From positions 1-64,000 of the forward strand of contig NZ_JAIBES010000015.1 of the NCBI RefSeq assembly GCF_019459305.1: a stretch of DNA of 64,000 nucleotides, read 5' to 3'. The position numbers and the translations under genes were made by a program. Shown here one piece after another: positions 1-7,548 of this stretch (the stretch's first letter is position 1; each line of letters begins with the position of its first letter). The DNA is from Sphingopyxis sp. GTDB taxonomy: Bacteria; Pseudomonadota; Alphaproteobacteria; Sphingomonadales; Sphingomonadaceae. A model generated the notes under the pieces. That model was not told the origin of the DNA, made no database searches, and saw only the letters and a program-made list of their open reading frames with translations.

Positions 1-67
1 CCCCCCCCCCCCCCCCCCCCCCCCCGCCCCCCCCCCCCCCCCCCCCCCCACCCCCCCCCCCCCCCCC
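1..67. repeat. Near-pure cytosine homopolymer at the sequence edge
   Basis: Sixty-seven bases are all C except a G at position 26 and an A at position 50. A run this long at the very first base is most easily explained as an assembly or read-end artefact. A real G-quadruplex-forming tract cannot be excluded. No coding function is assigned. Confidence 0.8.
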
Positions 68-73
68 ACAACC

Positions 74-117
74 GGCCCCATCCTCACCGCCCCCCAAGAT
101 GCCCCGAGGATGGGGCC
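74..117. repeat. 12-bp inverted repeat in the leader of the parB-like gene
   Basis: GGCCCCATCCTC at 74-85 is perfectly complementary to GAGGATGGGGCC at 106-117, with a 20-base loop. It ends 19 bases before the chosen ATG. It could be the terminator of a gene lying to the left, an operator, or a leader structure controlling the ParB-like gene. There is no T-tract on the right side. Confidence 0.5.
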
Positions 118-136
118 ACCCAACGGAGTAAATGAC

Positions 137-1966
137 ATGAAACTTGACCATATCGCCCTTGACCGGCTTTCAATCTCTCCCGCCAATATGCGGAGCGGCA
201 AGAAGCCACCCGACATTAGCGGCATTCTGCCATCCATTCGCGCGCGCGGCATTATCATGCCGCTATTAGTGCGGCCCAACGGTAGCGATACGACATTCGA
301 GATTGTGGCCGGAAGCCGCCGCTTTCTCGCCGCACAAACCGTGGCGAACGAAAACGGCGTTGCCGAGCCGTTGCCGTGCGCGATCATGGAGGCGGGCGAC
401 GATGCCGCCGCGCTCGAAGCCTCGTTGATCGAGAACCTTGCGCGGCTTGCGCCCGACGAGGTGACGCAGTGGGAGTCGTTCACGCGGTTGGTCAAAGAAG
501 GCCGCAGCGTGGACGAAATTTCCATGACGTTCGGGATGCCCGAACTGACGGTCAAGCGCATCTTGGCGCTTGGCAATTTGGTGCCGCGCATCCGCCAGCT
601 ATACCGCGCCGAAGAAATCGACGCGACCAGCGTTCGCCATTTGACGATGGCGACCAAAGCCCAACAGAAAACATGGCTGGCGCTCTATGACGACCCGAAT
701 GCGTCCATCCCCAAGGGCCACCAGTTGAAGGCATGGCTGTTCGGCGGTGCATCCATATCAACCAGCGTCGCGCTGTTCGACCTTGAAACCTATCAGGGCC
801 GTATCGTCAAAGACCTGTTCGAGAAGGGCGGCTATTTCGGCGATGTGCGCGAGTTCGAGGACGCGCAGCGCGCGGCAATCGAGGAACGCAAGGCGGCCTA
901 TATCGCGGACGGGTGGAGCGATGTTGTTATCTTGCCCGATGGACAATATTTCCACCGCTACGAGTTTGCCGCCACGCCGAAGCGCAAAGGCGGGCGGGTC
1001 TATGTGGCGATTGCCCATAATGGCGAGGTGGCGTTTCAAGAAGGTTATCTGACCGAGCGCGAAGCGAAGCGCATCGCCAAGGGCGAATCGCCCGATGCAA
1101 CGACCAAGGCCAGCCGCCCCGAAATCACCGCAGCCATGACCAGCTATATCGACCTGCACCGCCATGCGGCGGTGCGGTCGGCGCTTGCCGCCAATACCGG
1201 CACGGCGCTGCGCGTCATGGTTGCCCATGCCATTTGCGGTTCGCCCTTATGGCGGGTGGACGTGCAAAGCCAGCGGTCGCGCAACGATGCCATTACCGAG
1301 AGCATTGAGGGCAGCGTTGCCGAAGCCCGCTTCGACGAGCGCCGCCGCGCAGTGCTTGGCGTGTTGGGATTTGACCCCGATGAGCCGAGCGTCACTCTGG
1401 GCCATGAACCGAGGAATGGCGTGAGTGGACTGTTCCAGCGATTGCTGGAATTGCCAGACGCGGTTGTCATGGAGGTGCTTGGCGTCGTTATGGCCGAGAC
1501 GCTGGCCAGCGGAACCGGCCTTATCGAAACCATCGGCCTTCACCTTGGCGTCAAGATGGCCGACTATTGGGTGGCCGATGATGCCTTTTATGGACTTGTC
1601 CGTGACCGCGAGGTGTTGACCGAAGTGTTGCGCGAGGTTGGCGGCGATACCGTGGCGCAGGCCCATGCCGCCGAGAAGGGCAAGACGATCAAGTCAGTCA
1701 TCAATGATTATCTGACCGGCAGCAATGATCGTATCAAGGTCGAGCAATGGGTGCCGCGCTGGATGGCGTTTCCGCCATCGGCTTACACGCAGCGCGGCGG
1801 CGTGGCGACGGTTGCCGCCGCCAGTCGTGCCGCATGGCTGGCCGAACCCGAAGTGCCGCTCGACCCCGACCCCGCCGCTGCCGGAGCGGCGGAGGTGGCA
1901 GAAAGCAGCGAAGCCGAAACCGCCGACGCACTTGAAGAGGTCGAAGAGCAACGCCTTGCTGCGTGA
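137..1966 (+). CDS. parB: ParB/RepB-type nuclease-domain partition protein
   Basis: This is a 609-residue protein of the plasmid ParB-like family. The N-terminal ParB/sulfiredoxin-fold domain carries GSRR at about residues 59-62 and ENLAR at about 100-104, matching the family's arginine patch and second motif. A helix-turn-helix-like stretch follows at roughly 125-155. The long C-terminal part is typical of the large plasmid versions. I chose ATG 137 over the in-frame ATG at 110 because GGAG at 125-128 sits eight bases upstream. In related proteins the domain binds centromere-like DNA and acts as a CTP-dependent clamp for segregation, but no ParA is visible here. A strong hairpin follows the stop. 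Exact role (partition or regulation of the element) is inferred. Confidence 0.85.
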   Translation: MKLDHIALDRLSISPANMRSGKKPPDISGILPSIRARGIIMPLLVRPNGSDTTFEIVAGSRRFLAAQTVANENGVAEPLPCAIMEAGDDAAALEASLIENLARLAPDEVTQWESFTRLVKEGRSVDEISMTFGMPELTVKRILALGNLVPRIRQLYRAEEIDATSVRHLTMATKAQQKTWLALYDDPNASIPKGHQLKAWLFGGASISTSVALFDLETYQGRIVKDLFEKGGYFGDVREFEDAQRAAIEERKAAYIADGWSDVVILPDGQYFHRYEFAATPKRKGGRVYVAIAHNGEVAFQEGYLTEREAKRIAKGESPDATTKASRPEITAAMTSYIDLHRHAAVRSALAANTGTALRVMVAHAICGSPLWRVDVQSQRSRNDAITESIEGSVAEARFDERRRAVLGVLGFDPDEPSVTLGHEPRNGVSGLFQRLLELPDAVVMEVLGVVMAETLASGTGLIETIGLHLGVKMADYWVADDAFYGLVRDREVLTEVLREVGGDTVAQAHAAEKGKTIKSVINDYLTGSNDRIKVEQWVPRWMAFPPSAYTQRGGVATVAAASRAAWLAEPEVPLDPDPAAAGAAEVAESSEAETADALEEVEEQRLAA

Positions 1967-2634
1967 CGGAAGTGCGGGCGTAACAACGCCGCCCGCACCT
2001 TGAGCGCGACCAAGCCCCGTCCGGCAAAACCGGATGGGGCTTGAGTGCTGTGTCATAGGTCAGGCGGAGCGGCAGGAGCCTATCGGATGATGCAGATGCC
2101 AATCTTCACCCACAACCATAAAAGCGGATCGGCGTATGGCGGGATGCAGTGCTGACGGAACCTGTCGCGTCTGTCCGGCGGTTGTGACCAGCAGGCCGCA
2201 ATAGGCAGGCACCGAATCCGGCGCGACGGGGCGTTTTCAGTTACGCCGCCGTTGGCAGAACGCCGTGCCCGTTCCCAGCAAGTCCAAGCTGTCGGTTTCG
2301 CAGGACGAGTGCGTCAGCCCGACATTGAACGCAACAACCGACCCTCGCCAAATCTCCTAATGGGTAACGGCCAGAACCGCGCTCACCCACGGCCTCGTCA
2401 ATGGCTTTGGTTGGCAGGGGACGGCTACGCCTCTTGCCCCTTGCTGCAACGGTGCAGCCCAAAGTTTCTTCCCCTGGGCGTTCCGCCCATTCCTCGCGGA
2501 ACCAAGAATCTTCGTTCTGCACCGTCCTCCACTGCGTTGCGGCCCTGCGGGTGCAGCAGCGCAAACCCCTGCCTTTAACCAGCCATCGAGACCGCGAATG
2601 AGCGCGGGGTTCGACCAACATAAGGAGAAGTATC
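1967..2634. other. Intergenic region between parB-like gene and DUF736
   Basis: About 670 bases without a convincing gene. It begins with the hairpin at 2012-2042 and ends with the DUF736 ribosome binding site (AAGGAG just before 2635). Several open frames cross it on both strands, but none has a recognisable protein pattern or a good start signal. It could hold a promoter, a centromere-like site or a small RNA; I see no clear repeat array. Confidence 0.5.
2012..2042 (+). terminator. Hairpin terminator after the parB-like gene
   Basis: The arms 2012-2024 and 2030-2042 pair over 13 positions with one G-U pair and a five-base CAAAA-type loop. It begins 45 bases after the stop codon. The T-tract is short, so it is a strong hairpin but an imperfect intrinsic terminator. 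Confidence 0.6.
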
Positions 2635-2961
2635 ATGGCAAATATCGGCACATTCAAAAAGTCCGGCGACACCAACTACACCGGCGAAATCGTCACGATG
2701 AGCTTGCAGAAGAAGAACGTCACCATCGTCGCCGAGGAAGCAAGCGACAACGAAAACGCTCCTTCGCACCGGGTGTTCGTCGCCAAGGCCGAAATCGGCG
2801 CCTGCTGGCAGAAAACCTCCAAGGAAGGCCGCGACTATCTTTCAATCAAGCTCGACGATCCCAGCTTCAACGCCCCGATCTTCGCCAGCCTGTTCGCCGA
2901 TGAAGATGGCAAGGCATATAACCTGATCTGGTCACGCGCCCGCACCTCGAACGGCAACTGA
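2635..2961 (+). CDS. DUF736 family protein
   Basis: A 108-residue protein with the characteristic DUF736 start (MANIGTF) and a compact beta-rich sequence ending in a short polar tail. DUF736 proteins are small single-domain proteins of unknown biochemical role. They occur almost exclusively on conjugative plasmids and integrative elements of alphaproteobacteria, often beside partition or transfer genes. The start is supported by AAGGAG close upstream. It is monocistronic, followed by its own hairpin at 2972-3004. The family call is secure; function is unknown. Confidence 0.9.
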   Translation: MANIGTFKKSGDTNYTGEIVTMSLQKKNVTIVAEEASDNENAPSHRVFVAKAEIGACWQKTSKEGRDYLSIKLDDPSFNAPIFASLFADEDGKAYNLIWSRARTSNGN

Positions 2962-2971
2962 CCACCGCACT

Positions 2972-3004
2972 AAAGCCTCGCCCGGTTCTGCCTGGCGAGG
3001 CTTT
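2972..3004 (+). terminator. Intrinsic terminator after DUF736
   Basis: AAAGCCTCGCC (2972-2982) pairs perfectly with GGCGAGGCTTT (2994-3004) around an 11-base loop. The right arm ends in TTT. It lies 10 bases after the DUF736 stop and marks the end of the left backbone block. Confidence 0.75.
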
Positions 3005-3056
3005 GTGGTGTTCAAGTATTTAAATACCGTCCCATGCAACAATAATTTGACGCTGA

Positions 3057-3740
3057 CTAAGCGAGGGGAAATGCAGCGGCGAAGCACTGGTGGCCGCGTG
3101 ATGTGAAAGTAATCACCCGCGAGTTGGTGTTGTGACGGACCCATTTGTCTTCGATCATATGATCAAGCAACGCCCGTCCAAGACTGCCGGCAAGATGCGT
3201 TTTGCGTTCGCTCCAGTCCAGACACTCCCGGCAAAGTGGCGTGCGGCTTGCTGAGAGCTGCCCCAAATCTATTCCAAGGCCTTCGGCAAACTCGCGGCCT
3301 TGCAATGATAGCGACAATCCCGAAGCCTTAATGTTCAGATACCCTCGCCGGATCAGGCTTTCGTACAACTGTACACCTGCAGAACCTGCCAGATGATTGT
3401 AGCATCGCCGTGCCGCCCGAAGCGCTTCATCGCGTGGCCCCGTGCGGGTGCGCAGGTGGCCACTGTCTGCGGCAAGGCCCATAAGGACTTCGATAGCTTC
3501 TGCTACCTTCGATGAAGCCAGCTCAAAATATTTGTGCCGCCCCTGCTTGCGCGCTGCGACCATGCCTGCGCCGAGCAACTTTGACAGATGCGCACTGGTT
3601 GTTTGTAGCGTGACCCCCGCTTCCTGGGCCAGCTCTGAAACGGTCAACGCCTTTCCCGCCATAAGCGCGGTCAGAATGTTGGCGCGGGCTGGGTCGCCTA
3701 TGAGCGCAGCAACATTTGCAATGGCAGGTCCTTCTTTCAT
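3057..3740 (-). CDS. ArsR-family winged-helix transcriptional regulator with C-terminal extension
   Basis: A 227-residue protein. The N-terminal ~90 residues form an ArsR winged helix: the DPARANIL start of helix 1, then the recognition region around residues 34-60 (VSELAQEAGVTLQTTSAHL). A C-terminal domain of about 120 residues contains four cysteines, two of them in LCREC near residue 174. The gene is divergent from the NIPSNAP gene, with about 75 bases between starts, so it probably controls that operon. The C-terminal half is found in a subset of ArsR proteins whose ligand is not established; metal or thiol sensing by the cysteines is only a possibility. Confidence 0.85.
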   Translation of the reverse strand: MKEGPAIANVAALIGDPARANILTALMAGKALTVSELAQEAGVTLQTTSAHLSKLLGAGMVAARKQGRHKYFELASSKVAEAIEVLMGLAADSGHLRTRTGPRDEALRAARRCYNHLAGSAGVQLYESLIRRGYLNIKASGLSLSLQGREFAEGLGIDLGQLSASRTPLCRECLDWSERKTHLAGSLGRALLDHMIEDKWVRHNTNSRVITFTSRGHQCFAAAFPLA

Positions 3741-3814
3741 AGTTCGGCCATAGGCGAAGCATAGGTGCGAGGCAATCTGCTAGACGGAGTGTCATCAGCC
3801 ATAAAGGACTTCAC

Positions 3815-4144
3815 ATGATTACCTGCTTCATCAGATATGAGATCGACCCGTTCAAAGTCGAGGCGTTCAAAGAATATGCCCGCAACTGGGGTGAGGCCAT
3901 CCCGCGCTGCGGTGCCGACCTTGTCGGCTATTTCGCGCCGCATGAAGGCTCGGCGACGACCGCGTTTGGCGTCTACAGCATCGAGAGTCTTGCCGCCTAT
4001 GAGGCATACCGCGAACGCCTTCGCAATGATCCGCTTGGCCGGTCCAATTATGAATTTGCCAAAGCTGAGCAGTTCATCCGGCGTGAAGACCGTATATTCT
4101 GCAAACTGGCCTCCGCGCCGCATGGCCAGTTGATCAAGCCATGA
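3815..4144 (+). CDS. NIPSNAP family protein
   Basis: A 109-residue single-domain protein whose opening ([12 protein letters not shown]) and later pattern fit the NIPSNAP family of dimeric alpha+beta barrel proteins. Members are small and cytoplasmic, without an established enzyme activity; some sit in catabolic clusters. It starts 13 bases after an AAGG ribosome site. Its stop overlaps the start of the next gene (ATGA), so it is translationally coupled to the ABM protein. The divergent ArsR gene suggests substrate-responsive control. Confidence 0.85.
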   Translation: MITCFIRYEIDPFKVEAFKEYARNWGEAIPRCGADLVGYFAPHEGSATTAFGVYSIESLAAYEAYRERLRNDPLGRSNYEFAKAEQFIRREDRIFCKLASAPHGQLIKP

Positions 4145-4485
4145 TCGCGGTATTGTTCGAAGTGTGGCCTGCCGAGGGCAAGACGCGGCATTATCTCGAT
4201 CTGGCTGCTGCGTTGAAAGAGGAACTGATACAGTTGGATGGTTTTGTGTCGATTGAGCGCTTCGAAAGCTTGTCGGAGCCGGGCAAACTTCTCTCGTTAT
4301 CCTTTTTCCGCGACGAGGAGGCTGTTGCGCAATGGCGGAACTCTGCCTGGCACCGCGCAACCCAGTCCAAGGGACGAGGCGGCGTTTTCTCCGATTACCG
4401 GCTCAGGGTCACGCATGTTCTGCGGGACTATGGTCTGACCGATCGAGCGCAAGCCCCCGATGACAGCCGTGCCGCGCATGGTTGA
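4141..4485 (+). CDS. Antibiotic biosynthesis monooxygenase (ABM) domain protein
   Basis: A 114-residue protein of the ABM fold, a second dimeric ferredoxin-like barrel directly after NIPSNAP and overlapping it by four bases. Visible features are the conserved FVSIERF strand and the helix with W-R-x(4)-H near residue 66. ABM proteins include quinol-forming monooxygenases and heme-degrading enzymes, but many are uncharacterised. The C-terminal tail (residues 98-114) is polar and probably disordered. A DUF1289 peptide follows seven bases downstream, so this is a three-gene operon. Confidence 0.8.
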   Translation: MIAVLFEVWPAEGKTRHYLDLAAALKEELIQLDGFVSIERFESLSEPGKLLSLSFFRDEEAVAQWRNSAWHRATQSKGRGGVFSDYRLRVTHVLRDYGLTDRAQAPDDSRAAHG

Positions 4486-4491
4486 AACAGA

Positions 4492-4626
4492 ATGAAACCT
4501 ATCCCATCGTCCCCGTGCAGAGAAATTTGCGCACTAGATACCAGCGCTAACGTCTGCACCGGCTGCGGTCGCACACTTGGCGAGATCGCCGAATGGGGGA
4601 GCGCGACCGCCAGCCGCCCGCATTAA
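4492..4626 (+). CDS. DUF1289 family small protein
   Basis: A 44-residue gene with the diagnostic DUF1289 pattern: C-x(3)-C at residues 9-13, then CTGCGRTLGEIAEW at about 22-35. The three-to-four cysteine arrangement suggests a small metal-binding knuckle, but the family has no defined function. It begins six bases after the ABM stop, consistent with a shared transcript with NIPSNAP and ABM. It is shorter than the usual 55-75 residues because the tail ends soon after the W. Confidence 0.8.
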   Translation: MKPIPSSPCREICALDTSANVCTGCGRTLGEIAEWGSATASRPH

Positions 4627-4746
4627 ATAGTGCGGCGATCTTCGGCCCGCATGGGAAGCACGGGTTCGCATCCAGCCTGAAACGTCAAACCTTCAAGCGC
4701 ATCCAAAGCCCCTTATTGTCAGAAGTACAAAGCCGCTTTGGGTGCG

Positions 4747-4841
4747 TTTGTCTTAGGGGGTTTGTCTGATTTGTCTTTAATGCAGGATATGCCTAGCGGC
4801 GCGTGTTGTCTTACATTGCCCTTGTTTCACTGACGTTTCAC
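4747..4841 (+). other. Short direct repeats upstream of the mobilisation genes (oriT candidate region)
   Basis: In the 227-base gap before the MobC-like gene, TTTGTCT occurs at 4747, 4761 and 4770. GTTTCAC occurs at 4824-4830 and 4835-4841, 11 bases apart. Repeats beside relaxosome genes often mark the transfer origin or the accessory-protein binding site. No nic sequence is recognised, so this is a candidate only. Confidence 0.3.
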
Positions 4842-4853
4842 CGGGCATGATTG

Positions 4854-5408
4854 ATGGCGACAAATCCATTACCGAACACCGCGACGCTCACCATTCGGCT
4901 CGACGCCGATGCGCTTGTGGCGTTCGACAGCTTCGCGGTCGGTCGTGGCGGACGAAGCGCAGTGTTGCGGCAGATGATCGAACAGACGGTGCAAGAGACA
5001 GCCGGTCGTCCCTTCATTGACCGCCCCGAAGGCGCAGCGAGCAATCGTGTTTCGGTGCGGTTTACCGATGTCGAGATTGCGGTGATCGCGCACCGCGCAT
5101 CGCAGCGTTCGACCGATCGCGCCGGGTGGATCAAGGCATTGGTGCGCCGTCACCTCGCGTTGAAGTCGCGGGTTGATGACGGCCTGCTTGCCGAACTGGC
5201 GCCGATCAGAATGCAGTTGCTGCGTATTGGCCGCAATCTCAATCAGGCGATGAAGGCCGCCAATGCGTCCATGCTCGAAACTGGCGACAAGCAGATCGAA
5301 CCCGAGCTGCGGCGGATCGCTGACATGCGAATGGAAATCTCCGAGCAGGTGACAGCCGTTGGCGATGCCATGCGCGGCGATGCGAGCTACTGGACGGTCG
5401 CGGATTGA
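4854..5408 (+). CDS. MobC-like relaxosome accessory protein
   Basis: A 184-residue protein. The N-terminus (about residues 8-45) resembles a ribbon-helix-helix DNA-binding module (LTIRLDADALVAFDSFA). The C-terminal half carries IRMQLLRIGRNLNQ near residue 120, the MobC signature of helix pairs seen in relaxosome proteins. The stop TGA overlaps the relaxase ATG (TGATG). MobC-type proteins help the relaxase open the origin of transfer. An in-frame TTG at 4851 is an alternative start. Assignment rests on the RIGRNLNQ motif and the adjacent relaxase. Confidence 0.75.
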   Translation: MATNPLPNTATLTIRLDADALVAFDSFAVGRGGRSAVLRQMIEQTVQETAGRPFIDRPEGAASNRVSVRFTDVEIAVIAHRASQRSTDRAGWIKALVRRHLALKSRVDDGLLAELAPIRMQLLRIGRNLNQAMKAANASMLETGDKQIEPELRRIADMRMEISEQVTAVGDAMRGDASYWTVAD

Positions 5409-6460
5409 TGGGCCTGGAATCCGCCTTGTGGGAAGCTACCCGTCCAGCGTTTCGGGTGCGTTATATCCATGATCCCGCCAGCACGCCGCGCGTTCCGCTC
5501 TATGCCAGTTATGGTTTTGCCACCGCCCTGACCGCGCGGGCCAAGCTGGCACGGATTGTGCGCAAGGCATCCGAGGTCGTGGTCAAGGTTACAGGTCGGC
5601 AACGGGGTGGTGTCCACGTCAAAGCCCATCTTGAGTATATCGGGCGCAAGGGCGAAGTGGGCATCGAAACCCGCGATGGCGAAATCCTGACAACCAAGGA
5701 AGAGGTTGCCGAGCGCGCGGCGGAGTGGAGCGATACGCTTCAATGGCGGTCGCGGCCTACGGTGTCATCGGTGTCACTTATCTTCTCAATGCCCGAAGGC
5801 ACCGACCCCGACAAAGTGCTTGGAGCTGTCCGTGCGCTGGCCCATTCAGAACTGAGCGACAACCATGATTATGTCCTGGCGCTCCATACCGACACACCGC
5901 GCCCGCATGTCCATCTGACGGTGCAGGCCGAGGGGCTGGATCGCACTCGGTTCAATCCCCGTCCGATTCAGCTCAATCGCTTCCGCGAACGCTTTGCCCG
6001 CGAGTTGCGCGCACGCGGTGTTGCCGCCGAGGCAACGCCGAGGCGCGCGAGAGGGCAAGGGATTGCCGGATCGAGCATGGCGTTGGTCAAATTGCGGGCG
6101 CGGCTGCGAACCGAGGGGACTCGCCAGATTACCCAATCCGACCGCCGCACCAACGAGCAGGCAATTGCCGTCGCTAAGGGCCAGGATCAATTACCGCCGT
6201 TCATCGCAGCCGGCACATTCCGATGGCAGGAGATACGCCGTGCCTATGAACAAACTGCCGCTGCGCTAGACGCTACCGGGCAGACCGAAGACAGGGAGCT
6301 CGCCAAGGATGTTCGCACCTTCCTCGACAAGCATCAGGGTATGAATGCGACGCCCGAAGTTTTTGCGGCACAATATGCACGGATAATCGCCGCTGACCAA
6401 AGCAAGGCCGCAATACCTGCACCTGATCGACCTCCCAACGACCGAGGGCGCGAACGGTGA
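5408..6460 (+). CDS. Relaxase / mobilisation nuclease
   Basis: A 350-residue relaxase with the metal-binding histidine motif HTDTPRPHVH at about residues 156-165. An upstream conserved stretch, HLEYIGRKG near residue 75, is where the catalytic tyrosine region of MobA/VirD2-like relaxases lies. The enzyme would nick oriT and stay covalently bound to the 5' end. The C-terminal 130 residues are basic and lack a helicase or primase. It is coupled to the MobC-like gene by a one-base overlap. The VirD4/VirB11 genes at the other end of the window could supply the coupling protein and channel. Confidence 0.8.
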   Translation: MGLESALWEATRPAFRVRYIHDPASTPRVPLYASYGFATALTARAKLARIVRKASEVVVKVTGRQRGGVHVKAHLEYIGRKGEVGIETRDGEILTTKEEVAERAAEWSDTLQWRSRPTVSSVSLIFSMPEGTDPDKVLGAVRALAHSELSDNHDYVLALHTDTPRPHVHLTVQAEGLDRTRFNPRPIQLNRFRERFARELRARGVAAEATPRRARGQGIAGSSMALVKLRARLRTEGTRQITQSDRRTNEQAIAVAKGQDQLPPFIAAGTFRWQEIRRAYEQTAAALDATGQTEDRELAKDVRTFLDKHQGMNATPEVFAAQYARIIAADQSKAAIPAPDRPPNDRGRER

Positions 6461-6486
6461 GAGGATTAGGTGGCTCGCTGCTGGAT

Positions 6487-6683
6487 TTAACTATGCCCGA
6501 CCAGCATCCAAACGGCCATCGCGATCATCATCAGATTCTCAGTTAGCGAGATTAAGCCCAGCGGCACGTTGCTGTCACCGCCGACGCAAGCGCATTTGAG
6601 TTCGCGTTTGTCGATATATACCGCTTTGAACACCGACACAGCACCAATCGTGCCGATAAATAGCGCAACCGGTTGAACTGCGC
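6487..6683 (-). pseudogene. C-terminal fragment of a MauE/DoxX-like redox-associated membrane protein
   Basis: On the minus strand a frame without its start reads into ELKCACVGGDSNVPLG and LTENLMM before a stop at 6487-6489. This is the C-terminal signature I associate with MauE/DoxX-type redox-associated membrane proteins. No start lies within the homologous part. The frame abuts a second fragment of opposite strand, so it is a truncated remnant. The family name is given with moderate certainty; the right edge (6683) is approximate. Confidence 0.5.
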
Positions 6684-6917
6684 GACGTCGCGGTAGCCGC
6701 TTTCTTTGGGGTGGCAGTAGTCGGCCTGGAGTTTGGCTTTGTCTCCGCTTTCGGACTGGGCTGGTCGATCAACACAACCGCGACTATAGTCACGATCGCT
6801 CCAGCGGTCCTGTCTCTGCCGATCGGCTGGTTCACCATTCGCGAGAGCCTGTCCTGGGTAATTGGCGCCGGTCTGGTTCTTTGCTGTTCAGGACTCTGGC
6901 TGATGGCCCAACGATAG
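6684..6917 (+). pseudogene. C-terminal fragment of an EamA-type (drug/metabolite) transporter
   Basis: An open frame of about 78 residues holds two or three hydrophobic segments, with PIGWFTIRESLSW typical of the last EamA repeat, and ends LMAQR. The N-terminal eight membrane segments are missing and no ribosome site precedes it. It ends nine bases before the EthD gene and probably was co-transcribed with it in the parental locus. Its left edge touches the MauE-like remnant, marking a deletion or recombination junction near 6680. Confidence 0.55.
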
Positions 6918-6926
6918 GAAGATCGC

Positions 6927-7259
6927 ATGGAAATGATCAGGATTACGATACTCTACCCCGCCTCGGTGGGGGCGCGGTTCGACATGGACTATTATCTTGG
7001 CGTCCATGCGCCGCGGGCACTTTCGCGACTGGGTGGCGCCGTTGAGAGCTTCACCGTCGATGTCGGCATTCATGCCCCGCCGATGTCCGAGCCACTGTTC
7101 GTAGCGGCAGGACATTATCTGTGCGCATCCGCAGAAGAGTTCATGGCGGCATATCTGCCCCATGCAGCTGAATTGCAGGCCGATGTGGCGAACTACACCG
7201 ACATCAAACCGATCATTCAGGTCTCAGAGGTGAGGTTAGTGATTCCTGCTCAGTCTTAA
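6927..7259 (+). CDS. EthD family protein
   Basis: A 110-residue protein with the EthD pattern: an early strand ITILYP, then FDMDYYLGVHAP at about residues 19-30 in place of the family's F-D-xx-YY-xxxHxP. EthD proteins are small dimeric alpha+beta barrels that occur with oxygenases, such as those of ether degradation, but have no proven activity. Its 3' end overlaps the end of the convergent cysteine-rich gene by four bases. Together with NIPSNAP and ABM it is the third dimeric-barrel protein within 4 kb. Confidence 0.85.
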   Translation: MEMIRITILYPASVGARFDMDYYLGVHAPRALSRLGGAVESFTVDVGIHAPPMSEPLFVAAGHYLCASAEEFMAAYLPHAAELQADVANYTDIKPIIQVSEVRLVIPAQS

Positions 7260-7498
7260 TCACGCTTGTCCGCTGCCATCTGCGCCCTGACGGCCTTCTG
7301 GCACGATTCCGAAGCTTTCGAAAGGTTAGCGCGCAGGCAAACGCGCATCTTGTCCTGATCGCGCGCTGAAAATTCGGTAGGGCAAAGCTTCTGCATGTCA
7401 GAATAGCAGGCCATGCGAACTGCGAACTGAGCGTTTGCAGGCGCAGAGGCCCCTAATGTGGCGGCGCCAACAACGATAAAATAAACCAGTTTCTTCAT
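7256..7498 (-). CDS. Small secreted cysteine-rich repeat protein
   Basis: An 80-residue protein with a clear signal peptide (MKKLVYF...ANA, cleavage about residue 23). The mature part holds cysteines near residues 31, 39, 54 and 66, in the C-x(7)-C...C-x(11)-C spacing of the GLG1/Cys-rich repeat. It is periplasmic by inference. GGAG precedes the ATG. It is the last gene of the long leftward sulfide operon, 50 bases after the preceding stop. No function is known; the paired cysteines could form disulfides or bind thiol/metal. Confidence 0.75.
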   Translation of the reverse strand: MKKLVYFIVVGAATLGASAPANAQFAVRMACYSDMQKLCPTEFSARDQDKMRVCLRANLSKASESCQKAVRAQMAADKRD

Positions 7499-7548
7499 AA
7501 TAGTCTCCAGCTAATCGGTAACGTGTCGGCTGTGAAAATCCTTCGGAC

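Noticed and set aside
758-1666. Long minus-strand frames opposite the parB-like gene
   Set aside because: They are antisense to a clearly conserved gene and repeat its codon bias in reverse.
2241-2675. Minus-strand 144-codon frame in the ParB-DUF736 gap
   Set aside because: No recognisable motif or ribosome site, and it runs into the DUF736 start; composition looks like non-coding G+C-rich sequence.
4655-4682. tRNA-like GGTTCGCATCC segment
   Set aside because: No matching acceptor stem or anticodon arm could be drawn around it.
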